Positions 35,959 to 43,664 of a stretch of DNA of 64,000 nt are shown here, in pieces (position 1 is the stretch's first letter; every line of letters begins with the position of its first letter). This DNA is from Candidatus Lutibacillus vidarii (lineage in GTDB: Bacteria > Actinomycetota > Actinomycetes > Actinomycetales > Dermatophilaceae). The notes below the pieces were generated by a model. It searched no databases and was not told the DNA's origin. It was given only the letters and a program-made list of their open reading frames with translations. The stretch is taken from contig JADKGA010000003.1 of NCBI GenBank assembly GCA_016717165.1, positions 248,001 to 312,000 on the forward strand. The letters are read 5' to 3'. The position numbers and the translations under genes are program-made.

Positions 35959-36483
35959 ATGACCGACCGGCCCAGCACCACGCTCCCCTCCGGCGCGGTG
36001 CTCCGCCCTGCGACGCCGGACGACGTCGAGGACCTGCTGCGCCTCGTGCACGCCCTGGCGGCATACGAGAAGGAGCCGGACGCGGTGACGGCGACCGCGG
36101 CGGACTACCACCGGCTGCTCTTCCCCAGTGGTGGTGACCCGACCGCGTACGCCGAGGTGGCGCTGGTCGACAGTCGCGTCGTCGGTATGGCGATGTGGCA
36201 TGTCAACTTCTCCACGTGGACCGGGCAGAGCGGCATCTGGCTCGAGGACCTCTTCGTCCAGCCGGAGCACCGGGGCTCGGGCCTCGGCGTCGCGTTGCTG
36301 CGTCGGCTGGCCGCGATCTGCACAGCGCGGGGCTGGACCCGGCTGGAGTGGTGGGTGCTGGACTGGAACGAGCCGTCGATCGGCTTCTACCGCTCGCTCG
36401 GGGCGACGCCGATGGACGAGTGGACCGTCTTCCGGGTGGACGGCGCCGCCCTGGAGCGCCTCGGGAGCCCCGCCGTAGGCTGA
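35959..36483 (+). CDS. GNAT N-acetyltransferase (diamine acetyltransferase-like)
   Basis: A 174-residue GNAT-fold acetyltransferase. The order RPATPDDVEDLLRLVHALAAYEK at the N-terminus, IWLEDLFVQPEHRGSGLGVALLRRLA as the acetyl-CoA pyrophosphate-binding motif (Q/RxxGxG/A), and RLEWWVLDWNEPSIGFYRSLGA as motif B resembles the spermidine/spermine acetyltransferase subgroup (LEDLFV, WxVLDWN). A polyamine or thialysine-like amine substrate is therefore possible but not proven. The ATG at 35959 puts the fold at the N-terminus. The broken quinone reductase starts 5 nt after the stop. Confidence 0.88.
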   Translation: MTDRPSTTLPSGAVLRPATPDDVEDLLRLVHALAAYEKEPDAVTATAADYHRLLFPSGGDPTAYAEVALVDSRVVGMAMWHVNFSTWTGQSGIWLEDLFVQPEHRGSGLGVALLRRLAAICTARGWTRLEWWVLDWNEPSIGFYRSLGATPMDEWTVFRVDGAALERLGSPAVG

Positions 36484-36488
36484 CCGCC

Positions 36489-37315
36489 ATGGCGCGCTCC
36501 CGTTCCGTCGTCGTGCCCCGCACCGGCGACCCGTCCGTCCTCACCGTCGACACCGTCGAGGTCGGCGAGCCCGGCCCGGGCCAGCTGCTGGTCCGGTTGG
36601 CCGCCGCCGGGGTCAACTTCATCGCTGGTGCTCGTCCCGGCCGCCGACGCGGTCCCGGTCCCGGAGGCGGTCCCGCTCGAGATCGCGGCGGCGTCGATGC
36701 TCCAAGGCCTGACCGCCCACTACCTGGTCCGCTCCACCCACGAGGTCCAGCCCGGCCAGACGATCCTCGTCCACGCCGCCGCCGGGGGGGTCGGCCAGCT
36801 GCTCGTCCAGCTCGGCAAGCACCTCGGCGCCCGGGTCGTCGCGACCGCGGGCGGACCGGACAAGTGCGCTCTCGCGGCCGGGCTCGGCGCCGACACCGTC
36901 ATCGACTATCGCGCCGTCGACGACCTTGCCGGGGCCATCCGCGCGGCCACCGACGGTCAGGGCGTGGACGTCGCCTATGACGGGGTCGGCAAGGACACCT
37001 TCGAGGCCTCCCTCGCCTCCCTGCGCCGCCGCGGCCTGCTCGGCTTGTATGGCGCCGCCCGCGGTCCGGTCCCCCCGCTCGACCTGCAGCGGCTCAACGC
37101 CGCTGGGCCGGTCTTCGTCGCCCGACCGAGCCTGCCCCACCACCTCGCGACGCGGGAGGAGCCTGCTCTGGCGCAGCGGCGAGCTCTTCGACTGGATCGG
37201 CCAGGGTCAGCTGACCGTGGCCGAGCCGACGAGGTTCGGCTTCGACGAGGCGGGGGCGGCATACGCGGCCTTGGAGGGGCGCCGGACGACCGGGAAGGTG
37301 CTCCTCGTCCCCTAA
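36489..37315 (+). pseudogene. Quinone oxidoreductase (NADPH) with internal deletion and frameshift
   Basis: A zinc-independent medium-chain reductase of the QOR family, disrupted twice. The start at 36489 gives the normal N-terminus to AAAGVNFI. At about 36624 the sequence jumps, in a different frame, to VPAADAVPVPEAVPLEIAAA, skipping the residues that normally form most of the GroES-like domain (roughly 55-75 residues). The Rossmann part is intact (VHAAAGGVGQLLVQLGKHLG) up to SLPHHLATREE. At about 37160 one inserted base shifts to the frame of LLWRSGELFDWIGQGQL, which continues to 37315. The internal deletion cannot be repaired by one base, so unlike the other broken genes here this one looks truly defective, or misassembled. 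Confidence 0.85.
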
Positions 37316-37321
37316 CCGCGG

Positions 37322-37337
37322 ATACCCCACCAGGTAT
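37322..37337 (+). promoter_or_regulatory. CsoR/CstR-like operator before the CPVC membrane protein
   Basis: ATACCC-N4-AGGTAT, one mismatch from the perfect palindrome at 10765-10780, and likewise separated from the start codon by exactly 9 nt. TATGCT (a TANNNT -10) overlaps its right arm, 6 nt before the GTG, suggesting a leaderless transcript here too. Same family of operator, same geometry; the regulator is not in the window. Confidence 0.5.
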
Positions 37338-37346
37338 GCTGCGCCG

Positions 37347-37802
37347 GTGACCGCTGTCCTCGCCTCGTGGAGCCGGCGCCGCTGGCTCGTGGCACTCGGC
37401 ACGGGCGCCGCGACGGTCCTGGTCATCGCGCTGCCGACCGCGCTGATCCCCACACCGGTCTTCGGCCGCGAGGTGCCACCCACGGCCTGGGCCTGGCCCG
37501 TGCTGCTGGTCACCAGCGTCCTCAGCGGCCTGCTCGTCGCCACCTATGTCCGCGAGCCTGGCGCCGACCTGGATGTGGACCGGGCCGGTCGCACCGGAGT
37601 GCTGGGTGGGCTGCTCACCTTCTTCGCCGTCGGTTGCCCGGTCTGCAACAAGCTCGCCCTGCTCGCGCTGGGCTACACCGGTGCGCTCCAGTGGTTCGGG
37701 CCGATCCAGCCGTATCTCGGCGCCTTCGGCGTGGTCCTGCTCGCCTGGGCGCTGTGGGTCCGGCTCCGCGGCGAGGTGGCCTGCCCGGTCCCGTCCACCT
37801 GA
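37347..37802 (+). CDS. Small membrane protein with intramembrane CPVC motif
   Basis: A 151-residue protein of unknown function with four hydrophobic segments (about residues 12-34, 49-67, 83-105 and 116-138). The third contains FFAVGCPVCNKLALLALG with Cys97 and Cys100 in a CPVC arrangement, a thioredoxin-like CxxC placed in or near the membrane; Cys146 lies near the C-terminus. Such a motif could take part in thiol redox exchange or soft-metal binding. The GTG start is preceded by an operator-like palindrome matching the one before the sulfur operon. It follows the broken quinone reductase by 31 nt. Confidence 0.75.
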   Translation: MTAVLASWSRRRWLVALGTGAATVLVIALPTALIPTPVFGREVPPTAWAWPVLLVTSVLSGLLVATYVREPGADLDVDRAGRTGVLGGLLTFFAVGCPVCNKLALLALGYTGALQWFGPIQPYLGAFGVVLLAWALWVRLRGEVACPVPST

Positions 37803-37847
37803 GCGGCGACGTCGACCGGACCGACCGCCCTCGGGATGGCCCGCTGT

Positions 37848-38871
37848 TTAGGGGCAGATGACGACGTGGCCGCGCAGCTCACCGCGCCGCATCGCCTCGA
37901 GCCCGGCAGCAGCCCCGTCCAGACCCACCTGACGGTCGACCGGCGGGCGGAGCGCTCCCGAGGCGACCAGCTCCCCGAGCCTGCGCACAGCCGGCCGTGG
38001 TGGTCGACGCGAACAGCCAGCCCAGCCGCTGCTGGGTGAACCGGTCCGCCAGCGCAGCGACGAGGTTGCGCTGGATCCCGCCGAGCATGGGGCCGCCCTC
38101 CTCGCCGCCGATGATGACCAGTGCGCCGGTGGGGGTGAGGACCGATCTCAGCTGGGACACCTTGCGGTTGCCGGCGATATCGATGACGGCGTCGAAGGGA
38201 CCACCCAGGTCGGTGATCTGCGTCGTCCGGTAGTCGGCCGCGTGGACCGCCCCGAGTCCGCGGACCAGGTCGAGCTTGGCGGCGCTGCACACCGCGGTCA
38301 CCTCGGCACCGCGATGCACCGCGAGCTGGACGACGAGGGTGCCGACCGCACCTGACGCCCCGAGGACGAGGACCTTCTGGCCGGCGGCCACCTCGACGTG
38401 GTTGACCGCATCCAGCGCGGTTGTGCCGGACACCCCGAGCGTCGCCGCGTCGACATCGCGCACGGTGTCGGGCGTCGCCGCGACCTTGGAGACCTTGGCG
38501 ACGGCATACTCGGCGAACGAGCCGTCCGCGGTACCGAAGACCCGGTCCCCCACGGCATACCCACTGACGTCCGCGCCGACGGCGACCACCTCGCCGGCCA
38601 CCTGCTGCCCGAGGACCGGCCGTCCGGGCCGGCGGAGCCCGAAGGCCAGCCGCGCGAGATAGGGCTTGCCCTCGAGCAGGTGCAGCGTCGCCCGGTCCAG
38701 CCCGGCCGCGCGGACCCGCAGCAACAGCTCTCCGGCTGCCGGTTCGGGCCGCTCGAGCGTCTCGACGCCGACCACCTCGGGGCCGCCGTAGCGTCGGCGG
38801 GTCACGGCGCGCATTGACGTGGGCAGGGCGCCGGCCGGGGTTTGGCGGGCAGTGTCGGACAGGTGTGTCAT
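37848..38871 (-). CDS. Zinc-free alcohol dehydrogenase/quinone reductase-like protein, C-terminal frame break
   Basis: A medium-chain NAD(P)H-dependent reductase of about 340 residues. The N-terminal GroES-like fold runs through VTRRRYGGPEVVGVETLERP and LGQQVAGEVVAVGADVSGYA; the Rossmann motif is VLVLGASGAVGTLVVQLAVHRG near residue 165. The zinc-binding cysteines are absent. The frame is intact to WLFASTT (about 38005), after which the conserved ending, AVRRLGELVASGALRPPVDR to RGHVVICP, lies in another frame and stops at 37848. If the sequence is right the annotated frame would end at 37879 with an aberrant tail. Divergent from a TetR-type gene and probably repressed by it through the dyads at 38897-38927. 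Confidence 0.85.
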
Positions 38872-38896
38872 GGGCTCTCCTGATAACCGTACGTAG

Positions 38897-38927
38897 TAAG
38901 GTTTGCTACCTTAGCATTACGCCGTAA
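38897..38927. promoter_or_regulatory. TetR-type operator dyads in the divergent promoter
   Basis: Two inverted repeats: TAAGGT-TTGCT-ACCTTA (38897-38913, perfect) and TTAC-GCC-GTAA (38917-38927). This A+T-rich segment is the only space between the reductase gene and the TetR-family gene, so it likely holds both promoters and the repressor's binding site. Confidence 0.6.
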
Positions 38928-38958
38928 GGCAAGCAATCCACTCGTCGCCAGGAGCCGT

Positions 38959-39633
38959 ATGCCGCCCCGCAAGCTCACCCCCGAGGCCATCGCGTCGGCC
39001 GCGGTCGACCTCGCGGACCGGGAGGGCATCGAGGGGCTGACCATGCGCAGCCTGGCGCGGCATCTCGGGGTGGAGGCGATGTCGCTCTACCACCACTTCG
39101 TCGGCAAGGACGCGCTCCTCGATGCCATGGTCGACCGGGTCTACGGCGAGATCGTCCTCCCCGCGGCGGACGGGAACTGGCGGGCCGAGCTGCGGCGCAG
39201 GTCGGCCTCGGTCCGCGAGGCGCTCCGGCGCCACCCCTGGGCGGTGCCGCTCATGGAGTCCAGGCGCACCCCCGGGCCGGCGACGCTGGCCTACCACGAC
39301 GCCAATATCGCCTGCTTGCGGGCGGCCGGTTTCTCTGCGGACCAGGTCGCGCACGCCTACGCAATCGTCGACGCCTACGTCTACGGCTTCACCCTCTCGG
39401 AGACCGCGCTGCCCTTCGACACCGGCGAGGAGGCTGCCGTGATGGTGCAAGAGGAGCCGCTCCAGGCGCTGCTCACGGCATACCCCAACATGGGGTGGTT
39501 CGTGGAGAACGTCGTGCTGGTCCCCGGGTACTCCTTCGCTCGGGAGTTCGCGCCTGGGCTCGAGCTGCTCCTCGACGGCATTGAGTCGCGCCGCCGAGGC
39601 GTCCCGGCCAGCGGCCCGAGCCGCGGCGCCTGA
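38959..39633 (+). CDS. TetR-family transcriptional regulator (TetR_C_1 type)
   Basis: A 224-residue repressor. The TetR_N helix-turn-helix is PEAIASAAVDLADREGIEGL and LARHLGVEAMSLYHHFVGKD (residues about 8-55). The C-terminal ligand domain has the features of the tetracycline-repressor class C domain (ELRRRSASVREALRRHPWAV, and HAYAIVDAYVYGFTLSE). Divergent from the reductase gene with two dyads between them, a classical repressor-target layout; the ligand is probably a small hydrophobic compound handled by the reductase. Confidence 0.9.
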   Translation: MPPRKLTPEAIASAAVDLADREGIEGLTMRSLARHLGVEAMSLYHHFVGKDALLDAMVDRVYGEIVLPAADGNWRAELRRRSASVREALRRHPWAVPLMESRRTPGPATLAYHDANIACLRAAGFSADQVAHAYAIVDAYVYGFTLSETALPFDTGEEAAVMVQEEPLQALLTAYPNMGWFVENVVLVPGYSFAREFAPGLELLLDGIESRRRGVPASGPSRGA

Positions 39634-39640
39634 CCTCGCT

Positions 39641-40081
39641 CTAGCGACCCTCGGGGGCGGCGGGGCGCATCCACCGGACGCCGGGAAAGCGGTCGAAGTC
39701 CGCGTCGAAGGTGACCACCACGGCGCTGTGCTCCAGCGCCAAAGCGGCCAGGTGCGCATCGCTGGTGAGATTTCCGGCCGTCCCCGCCTGGCTCAGCAGA
39801 CCCATGAGCAGGTCGAGGTGACGCGCGCCGGGATGCAGCACGGTTGCGGACCGCGCGCCCAGCCAGCCACGGACCACCGCGCCGCACTCCGCGAGGGTGA
39901 GCGGGCGGGGAAAGAGCCCGGGCCGGGTGGCCAGCCGCACCACCGCGAGCAGGACCGCCCACGCGAAGCCGACCGGCGCGCCGCCGCTCAACGCATGGTC
40001 GAGCCAGCCCTTGGCGCTGTGATGGTCGGGTGCGGAGCGGTTGATGGCGTTGAGCAGGACGTTCGCGTCGACGAGCGTCAC
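39641..40081 (-). CDS. VapC-family PIN-domain ribonuclease toxin
   Basis: A 146-residue PIN-domain endoribonuclease. The Mg-binding acids are visible: Asp4 in TLVDANVLLNAI, the Asp in NLTSDAHLAALALEH, and VVTFDADFDRFPGVRW at the end. Toxins of this kind cleave tRNA or rRNA when the antitoxin is lost. The start overlaps the antitoxin stop by 4 nt (ATGA). It is clearly paralogous to the PIN protein at 49159-49635, sharing DANVLL, SDAHLAALA and FDSD/FDAD motifs. Confidence 0.9.
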   Translation of the reverse strand: MTLVDANVLLNAINRSAPDHHSAKGWLDHALSGGAPVGFAWAVLLAVVRLATRPGLFPRPLTLAECGAVVRGWLGARSATVLHPGARHLDLLMGLLSQAGTAGNLTSDAHLAALALEHSAVVVTFDADFDRFPGVRWMRPAAPEGR

Positions 40082-40323
40082 GCGCCCCGCCTCACCTTCG
40101 CGGTGAGCGCCTCGTCCTCCAGCTCGGCCGCGACCCGCAGCGCCTTGGTGAGGTCGACCGTGGGCACCCCCAGGTCGAAAACCGGAGTCTCGTATGCCGC
40201 GGGCTCGCCGGCCCCCGCACGGATGGCGTCATTGAGGGCACGCTTGAACGAGACGCCCTTGCGACTCATGCGGTCGCGGATGAGCGCCTCCACATCGGAG
40301 TCCAAGGTCACTGTCGTTCGCAT
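40078..40323 (-). CDS. VapB-family ribbon-helix-helix antitoxin
   Basis: An 81-residue antitoxin. The N-terminus MRTTVTLDSDVEALIRDRM is a ribbon-helix-helix DNA-binding domain; the C-terminus after residue 45 is the toxin-binding arm with VPTVDLTKALRVAAELEDE. Translationally coupled to the PIN toxin. Two direct repeats ATGACAGCA just upstream of its start probably form the autoregulatory operator. Confidence 0.9.
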   Translation of the reverse strand: MRTTVTLDSDVEALIRDRMSRKGVSFKRALNDAIRAGAGEPAAYETPVFDLGVPTVDLTKALRVAAELEDEALTAKVRRGA

Positions 40324-40324
40324 G

Positions 40325-40356
40325 ATGACAGCATACGTTCACTCCATATGACAGCA
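40325..40356 (-). promoter_or_regulatory. Direct repeats upstream of vapB (autoregulatory operator)
   Basis: ATGACAGCA occurs at 40325-40333 and 40348-40356, 23 bp apart and immediately upstream of the antitoxin start, in an A+T-rich promoter. VapBC complexes usually bind paired sites at this position. Confidence 0.5.
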
Positions 40357-40493
40357 AGACATCAAGCCCGAGAGATCACCCGGAACGGTTGTCCCGCTCG
40401 AACCCCCGATCGCCAACCCGGCACCACCCCAGAGCTGGTTCGGATGTCGGCGTGGTCGAGGCTGTCGGGATGGACCTGGGACAGCCGCTTGGG

Positions 40494-41189
40494 TCAGTGC
40501 CCGTGCGGGAGAACCAGCTCGTCACCGACTGCGACCCGGCCCGGGGTCTCGACGTCGGCGTAGACCCCGAGTTGGGCCGACCGGGTGCGGCCCAGCGCCG
40601 CCAGCCAGGGGGTCTCGAAGCCCATCCCGTCCTGGTCGAGGTCGATGGTCCGGCAGCGCTCGATCGGCGCGACGACGCTGAGCCGGACTCCCCCAACGGT
40701 CAGGTCGCGACCGACCCAGCTCTCCTCGACGAACGGGATGCTCGTCGCAACGACAACATTCGCGCGCAGCCGGCGGGGGTCGGCATCGACGCCGAGGTGC
40801 TCACGGCACCACTCCAGCGACGCGGTGCCGACGATCGACACCGGGCCCGCGTCATGGTGCGGGACCGAGTCCTCGGCCGCCACCGTGACGGTTGCCTCGA
40901 GGGCCTCGGACAAGGTGGCATCCAGCGCGGGGTCCCCGATCCGCCAGGCGCGGTCGCGCCGCAGGACCCAGACCTCGTCCTCGACGGTGTGCGCCGCGAA
41001 CTCGAAGACCGCATCCCGACGCCGGAAGCGCCGGGTGGTCTTCCCGGACGCGAACCGGCCGTCCTCGTCGACAACGGCATACCCGCGATCTCCGACCAGA
41101 CCCCGGCGGTCGAGCTCAGCGACGTGGAGCGGCTCGCCGCCCATCGACTTGACCGGGTACCGGCGCAGCGCGACCACCCGTGTGTGCAT
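40494..41189 (-). CDS. MOSC domain-containing molybdenum-cofactor sulfurase-like protein
   Basis: A 231-residue protein with an N-terminal MOSC beta-barrel (VVALRRYPVKSMGGEPL, LVGDRGYAVVDEDGRFASGK) and a C-terminal MOSC domain (RRLRANVVV, VGGVRLSVVAPIERCRTIDLDQ). The cysteine in APIERCRTID corresponds to the molybdenum-ligating Cys of the mARC family, which reduces N-hydroxylated compounds. Most bacterial members have no known substrate. No electron-transfer partner gene is adjacent. Monocistronic between vapB and the small membrane protein. Confidence 0.88.
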   Translation of the reverse strand: MHTRVVALRRYPVKSMGGEPLHVAELDRRGLVGDRGYAVVDEDGRFASGKTTRRFRRRDAVFEFAAHTVEDEVWVLRRDRAWRIGDPALDATLSEALEATVTVAAEDSVPHHDAGPVSIVGTASLEWCREHLGVDADPRRLRANVVVATSIPFVEESWVGRDLTVGGVRLSVVAPIERCRTIDLDQDGMGFETPWLAALGRTRSAQLGVYADVETPGRVAVGDELVLPHGH

Positions 41190-41205
41190 CCCCCCGAGCC
41201 CCGAT

Positions 41206-41556
41206 CTACCAGAGTGTCGCGACGAGAACGTTGACCACCGTCAGCCCGGCAGCCGCGGTGACCAGCGATGCCTGGGACGAGCCGTCCTTGCGGTAGCGGG
41301 CGTTCGCCATCTCGGCGCAGCCGGCCACCGCGAGCGCGACGAGCAGCTTGACGGCGATCTTGCCGTTGTTCACCTCGTCCGGCTCGAGCGACTGGACGAG
41401 CCCCACGAGCAGCAGCCCGGTGACGATCTGGGCTCGGGCGCCCCAGACGATCGGGGCGATGGGTCGCAGGTCGCTGCGGGTGGCCAGCCAGCCACCGACG
41501 ATCGCCGCCATACCGAGCAGGTGGAGCGCGAGGACGAGCTGCTGAAGGACGTTCAT
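41206..41556 (-). CDS. Small hydrophobic membrane protein, unknown function
   Basis: A 116-residue protein with four predicted membrane segments (about residues 5-24, 32-52, 66-84 and 95-114). The start at 41556 is used because the hydrophobic core starts there; the frame is open 16 codons further. I recognise no family with confidence. It lies 16 nt beyond the MOSC gene start on the same strand, so the two may be one transcript. Confidence 0.65.
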   Translation of the reverse strand: MNVLQQLVLALHLLGMAAIVGGWLATRSDLRPIAPIVWGARAQIVTGLLLVGLVQSLEPDEVNNGKIAVKLLVALAVAGCAEMANARYRKDGSSQASLVTAAAGLTVVNVLVATLW

Positions 41557-41622
41557 GGCCGTCACCCTAACCGACGAGCCGGCGAGCTCCCCGCGGGCAC
41601 CCACACACCACCGCGCCGGTGG

Positions 41623-42297
41623 TCAGAGCAGCCGACGGTGCAGCGCCCAGGCGGTCAGCTCATGGCGGGATGACAGCTGCAGCTTGCGCAGCACCGAGGA
41701 GACATGGGTCTCGACCGTCTTGACCGAGATGAACAGCTCCTTGGCGACCTCGCGGTACTGGTACCCCCGCGCGATGAGCCGCATGACCTCCCGCTCACGC
41801 ACCGAGAGCCGGTCGAGCTCCTCGTCAACCTCAGCGACCTCACCGGCCACGGCGCCGAAGGCGTCGAGGACGAAGCCGGCCAGACGCGGGCTGAAGACCG
41901 CGTCACCGTCGGCCACCCGGCGCACCGCAGTGAGCAGGTCGGTGCCGGAGATCGACTTGGTGACATAGCCGCGCGCCCCCGCCCGGATCACGGCGATGAC
42001 ATCGTCGGCCGCGTCGGAGACCGACAGCGCGAGGAAGCGCACTGGTGCACCGGCCGCGGTGGTCAGGGACCGGCAGCCCTCGAGGACGTCAACCCCGCCG
42101 CGGCCGTCGCCGCCGGGAAGGTGGACGTCGAGGAGGACGACATCGGGGCGGGTCGCGGTGACCGAGGCAATGGCGGCCTCGACATCCCCGGCCTCGCCGA
42201 CGATGTCGACGGCGTCGCCGAGCTCGGTACGGACCCCGGACCGGACCATGGTGTGGTCGTCGACGAGGACCAGGCGGGGGCGGGTGGCAGTGTTCAT
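41623..42297 (-). CDS. LuxR/NarL-family response regulator of the PspC-type two-component system
   Basis: A 224-residue response regulator: receiver with Asp13-Asp14, phospho-acceptor Asp57 in VVLLDVHLPGGDG, conserved Thr/Ser in FLALSVSD and Lys in GYVTKSISG, then a LuxR-type helix-turn-helix (LSVREREVMRLIARGYQYRE to ISVKTVETHVSSVLRKLQL). It overlaps the end of the kinase gene by 4 nt, so the pair is translationally coupled. The three tandem CAGGGTCG repeats at 43593-43622, in front of the kinase and the divergent PspC gene, are plausible binding sites. Confidence 0.94.
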   Translation of the reverse strand: MNTATRPRLVLVDDHTMVRSGVRTELGDAVDIVGEAGDVEAAIASVTATRPDVVLLDVHLPGGDGRGGVDVLEGCRSLTTAAGAPVRFLALSVSDAADDVIAVIRAGARGYVTKSISGTDLLTAVRRVADGDAVFSPRLAGFVLDAFGAVAGEVAEVDEELDRLSVREREVMRLIARGYQYREVAKELFISVKTVETHVSSVLRKLQLSSRHELTAWALHRRLL

Positions 42298-43568
42298 GGG
42301 GTCATCTCCGTCGGTATGTCGGCCGCGCCGGTGAGCGGGAGGGCGAGCGCCACCTCGGTGCCGTCGTCGAGGCGCCGCACCCGTGCGGACCCGCCGTGCC
42401 TCGCCATCCGGCCGAGGATCGACTCGCGCACGCCGAGCCGGTCGGCCGGCACGTCGTCGAGGTCGAAGCCGGAGCCGTGGTCCCGGACGAAGGCCTCCAC
42501 GCCGGTCGGGCCCACCTCGGCATACACCGTCACCGGCGGGGCGCCATGCCGGACCGCGTTGAGCAGCGCCTCACGCAGGCCAGCGACGAGTGCCTCGAGC
42601 CCCTCGTCCAGCGGCCGGTCGCCAGTGGTGACGACCTCGACCGGTATGCCGTGCGCGTCCTCGATCTCCTCGGCCACGGTGCGCAGCGCGCTGGCCAGGG
42701 TGGCCGCGCCGGGCGGGGTCGCCGCGCCATACAGCCAGGCCCGCAGCTCGCGCTCCTGGGACCGGGCCAGCCGCTGCACCCGGCCGGGGTCCTCGGCGGT
42801 GCTCTGGATCAGCGCCAGGGTCTGCAGGACCGAGTCGTGCAGGTGCGCGGCGACCTCGGCCCGCTCGGTGGCCCGGACCCGCTCGGCCTCCTCGCGTTGG
42901 AGCCGCCGCAAGAGCCGGACCACCCAGGGCGCGGCGATGACCGCAGCGCCGACGAGGACCACGACGGCCGAGAGCGCGACCGTCACGGCGTCGCCGATCC
43001 GGCCGGTCTGCGCGGCGACGGCGACGACCCCGGCGACGACGAGGACCAGGCCGAGCCCGGGCCGGACGACCCGCAGCGCCTTGCGCCACGGGGTCTCGGG
43101 CACGCCGTCGGGTCGGTCGTCCTCGTCGAGCTGGGACCACGCGACGGCCGCCCCGGCGAGGATCGCCGCGAACGGGAGCAGCCAGTCCTGCCCGGACCCG
43201 AGCCAGGAAAAGGTCCCCAGCGAGGACAGCCCGATGACGAGGAGGACCACGCCCGCGAGCAGGCCGGCCTGGGACCGGTCGACCCGCACCATGGGGCGCG
43301 CCGGACGGTCGGAGGCCTGCGTCTCGGTGTCCTGCGGGGCCAGGGCCCAGAGCATGAGGTACATGGGGACCCCCGCGGCCGCCACGCTGAGCCCGATGGT
43401 GACGATCCGGACGGTCCGGACCGACACCCCGAGGTGCTCGGCCACGCCCGCGCAGACGCCGGCGACCACACGGTTGGTGCTCGACCGGGTCATCCGGCGC
43501 AGCGGGGGCACGTCCGCGACGGCGGGCTCGACCGGCTGGGGTGTGGCCATGGGTCCATCGTCGCGCAT
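42294..43568 (-). CDS. Sensor histidine kinase with N-terminal PspC domain
   Basis: A 424-residue kinase. Residues about 22-78 are a PspC domain (RSSTNRVVAGVCAGVAEHLG with a membrane helix ending MLWALAP), followed by four to five more membrane segments to about residue 215. The HisKA_3 dimerisation motif is AHLHDSVLQTLALIQ with His244 as phospho-acceptor. The HATPase domain has REALLNAVRHGAPP (N box) and FVRDHGSGFDLDDVPADRLG (G1/G2). Fusion of PspC to a NarL-type kinase is a known actinobacterial version of the phage-shock/envelope-stress response. Starts at 43568 or 43550 are both possible; neither has a clear ribosome-binding site. Confidence 0.93.
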   Translation of the reverse strand: MRDDGPMATPQPVEPAVADVPPLRRMTRSSTNRVVAGVCAGVAEHLGVSVRTVRIVTIGLSVAAAGVPMYLMLWALAPQDTETQASDRPARPMVRVDRSQAGLLAGVVLLVIGLSSLGTFSWLGSGQDWLLPFAAILAGAAVAWSQLDEDDRPDGVPETPWRKALRVVRPGLGLVLVVAGVVAVAAQTGRIGDAVTVALSAVVVLVGAAVIAAPWVVRLLRRLQREEAERVRATERAEVAAHLHDSVLQTLALIQSTAEDPGRVQRLARSQERELRAWLYGAATPPGAATLASALRTVAEEIEDAHGIPVEVVTTGDRPLDEGLEALVAGLREALLNAVRHGAPPVTVYAEVGPTGVEAFVRDHGSGFDLDDVPADRLGVRESILGRMARHGGSARVRRLDDGTEVALALPLTGAADIPTEMTP

Positions 43569-43592
43569 TCAGGGGCGACTTCGGCCGGTCCC

Positions 43593-43622
43593 CAGGGTCG
43601 GTTCAGGGTCGACTCAGGGTCG
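43593..43622. promoter_or_regulatory. Three tandem CAGGGTCG repeats with 11-bp period
   Basis: CAGGGTCG occurs at 43593, 43604 and 43615, exactly 11 bp apart, with a fourth imperfect copy (CAGGGGCG) at 43570. They sit in the 96-bp gap between the kinase-regulator operon and the divergent PspC gene. Repeats on one face of the helix suggest cooperative binding of a regulator, most simply the linked response regulator. Confidence 0.5.
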
Positions 43623-43664
43623 ACCCTCATGGCCGGGCCCGCGGCGCCGCACCACGATGAAGGT

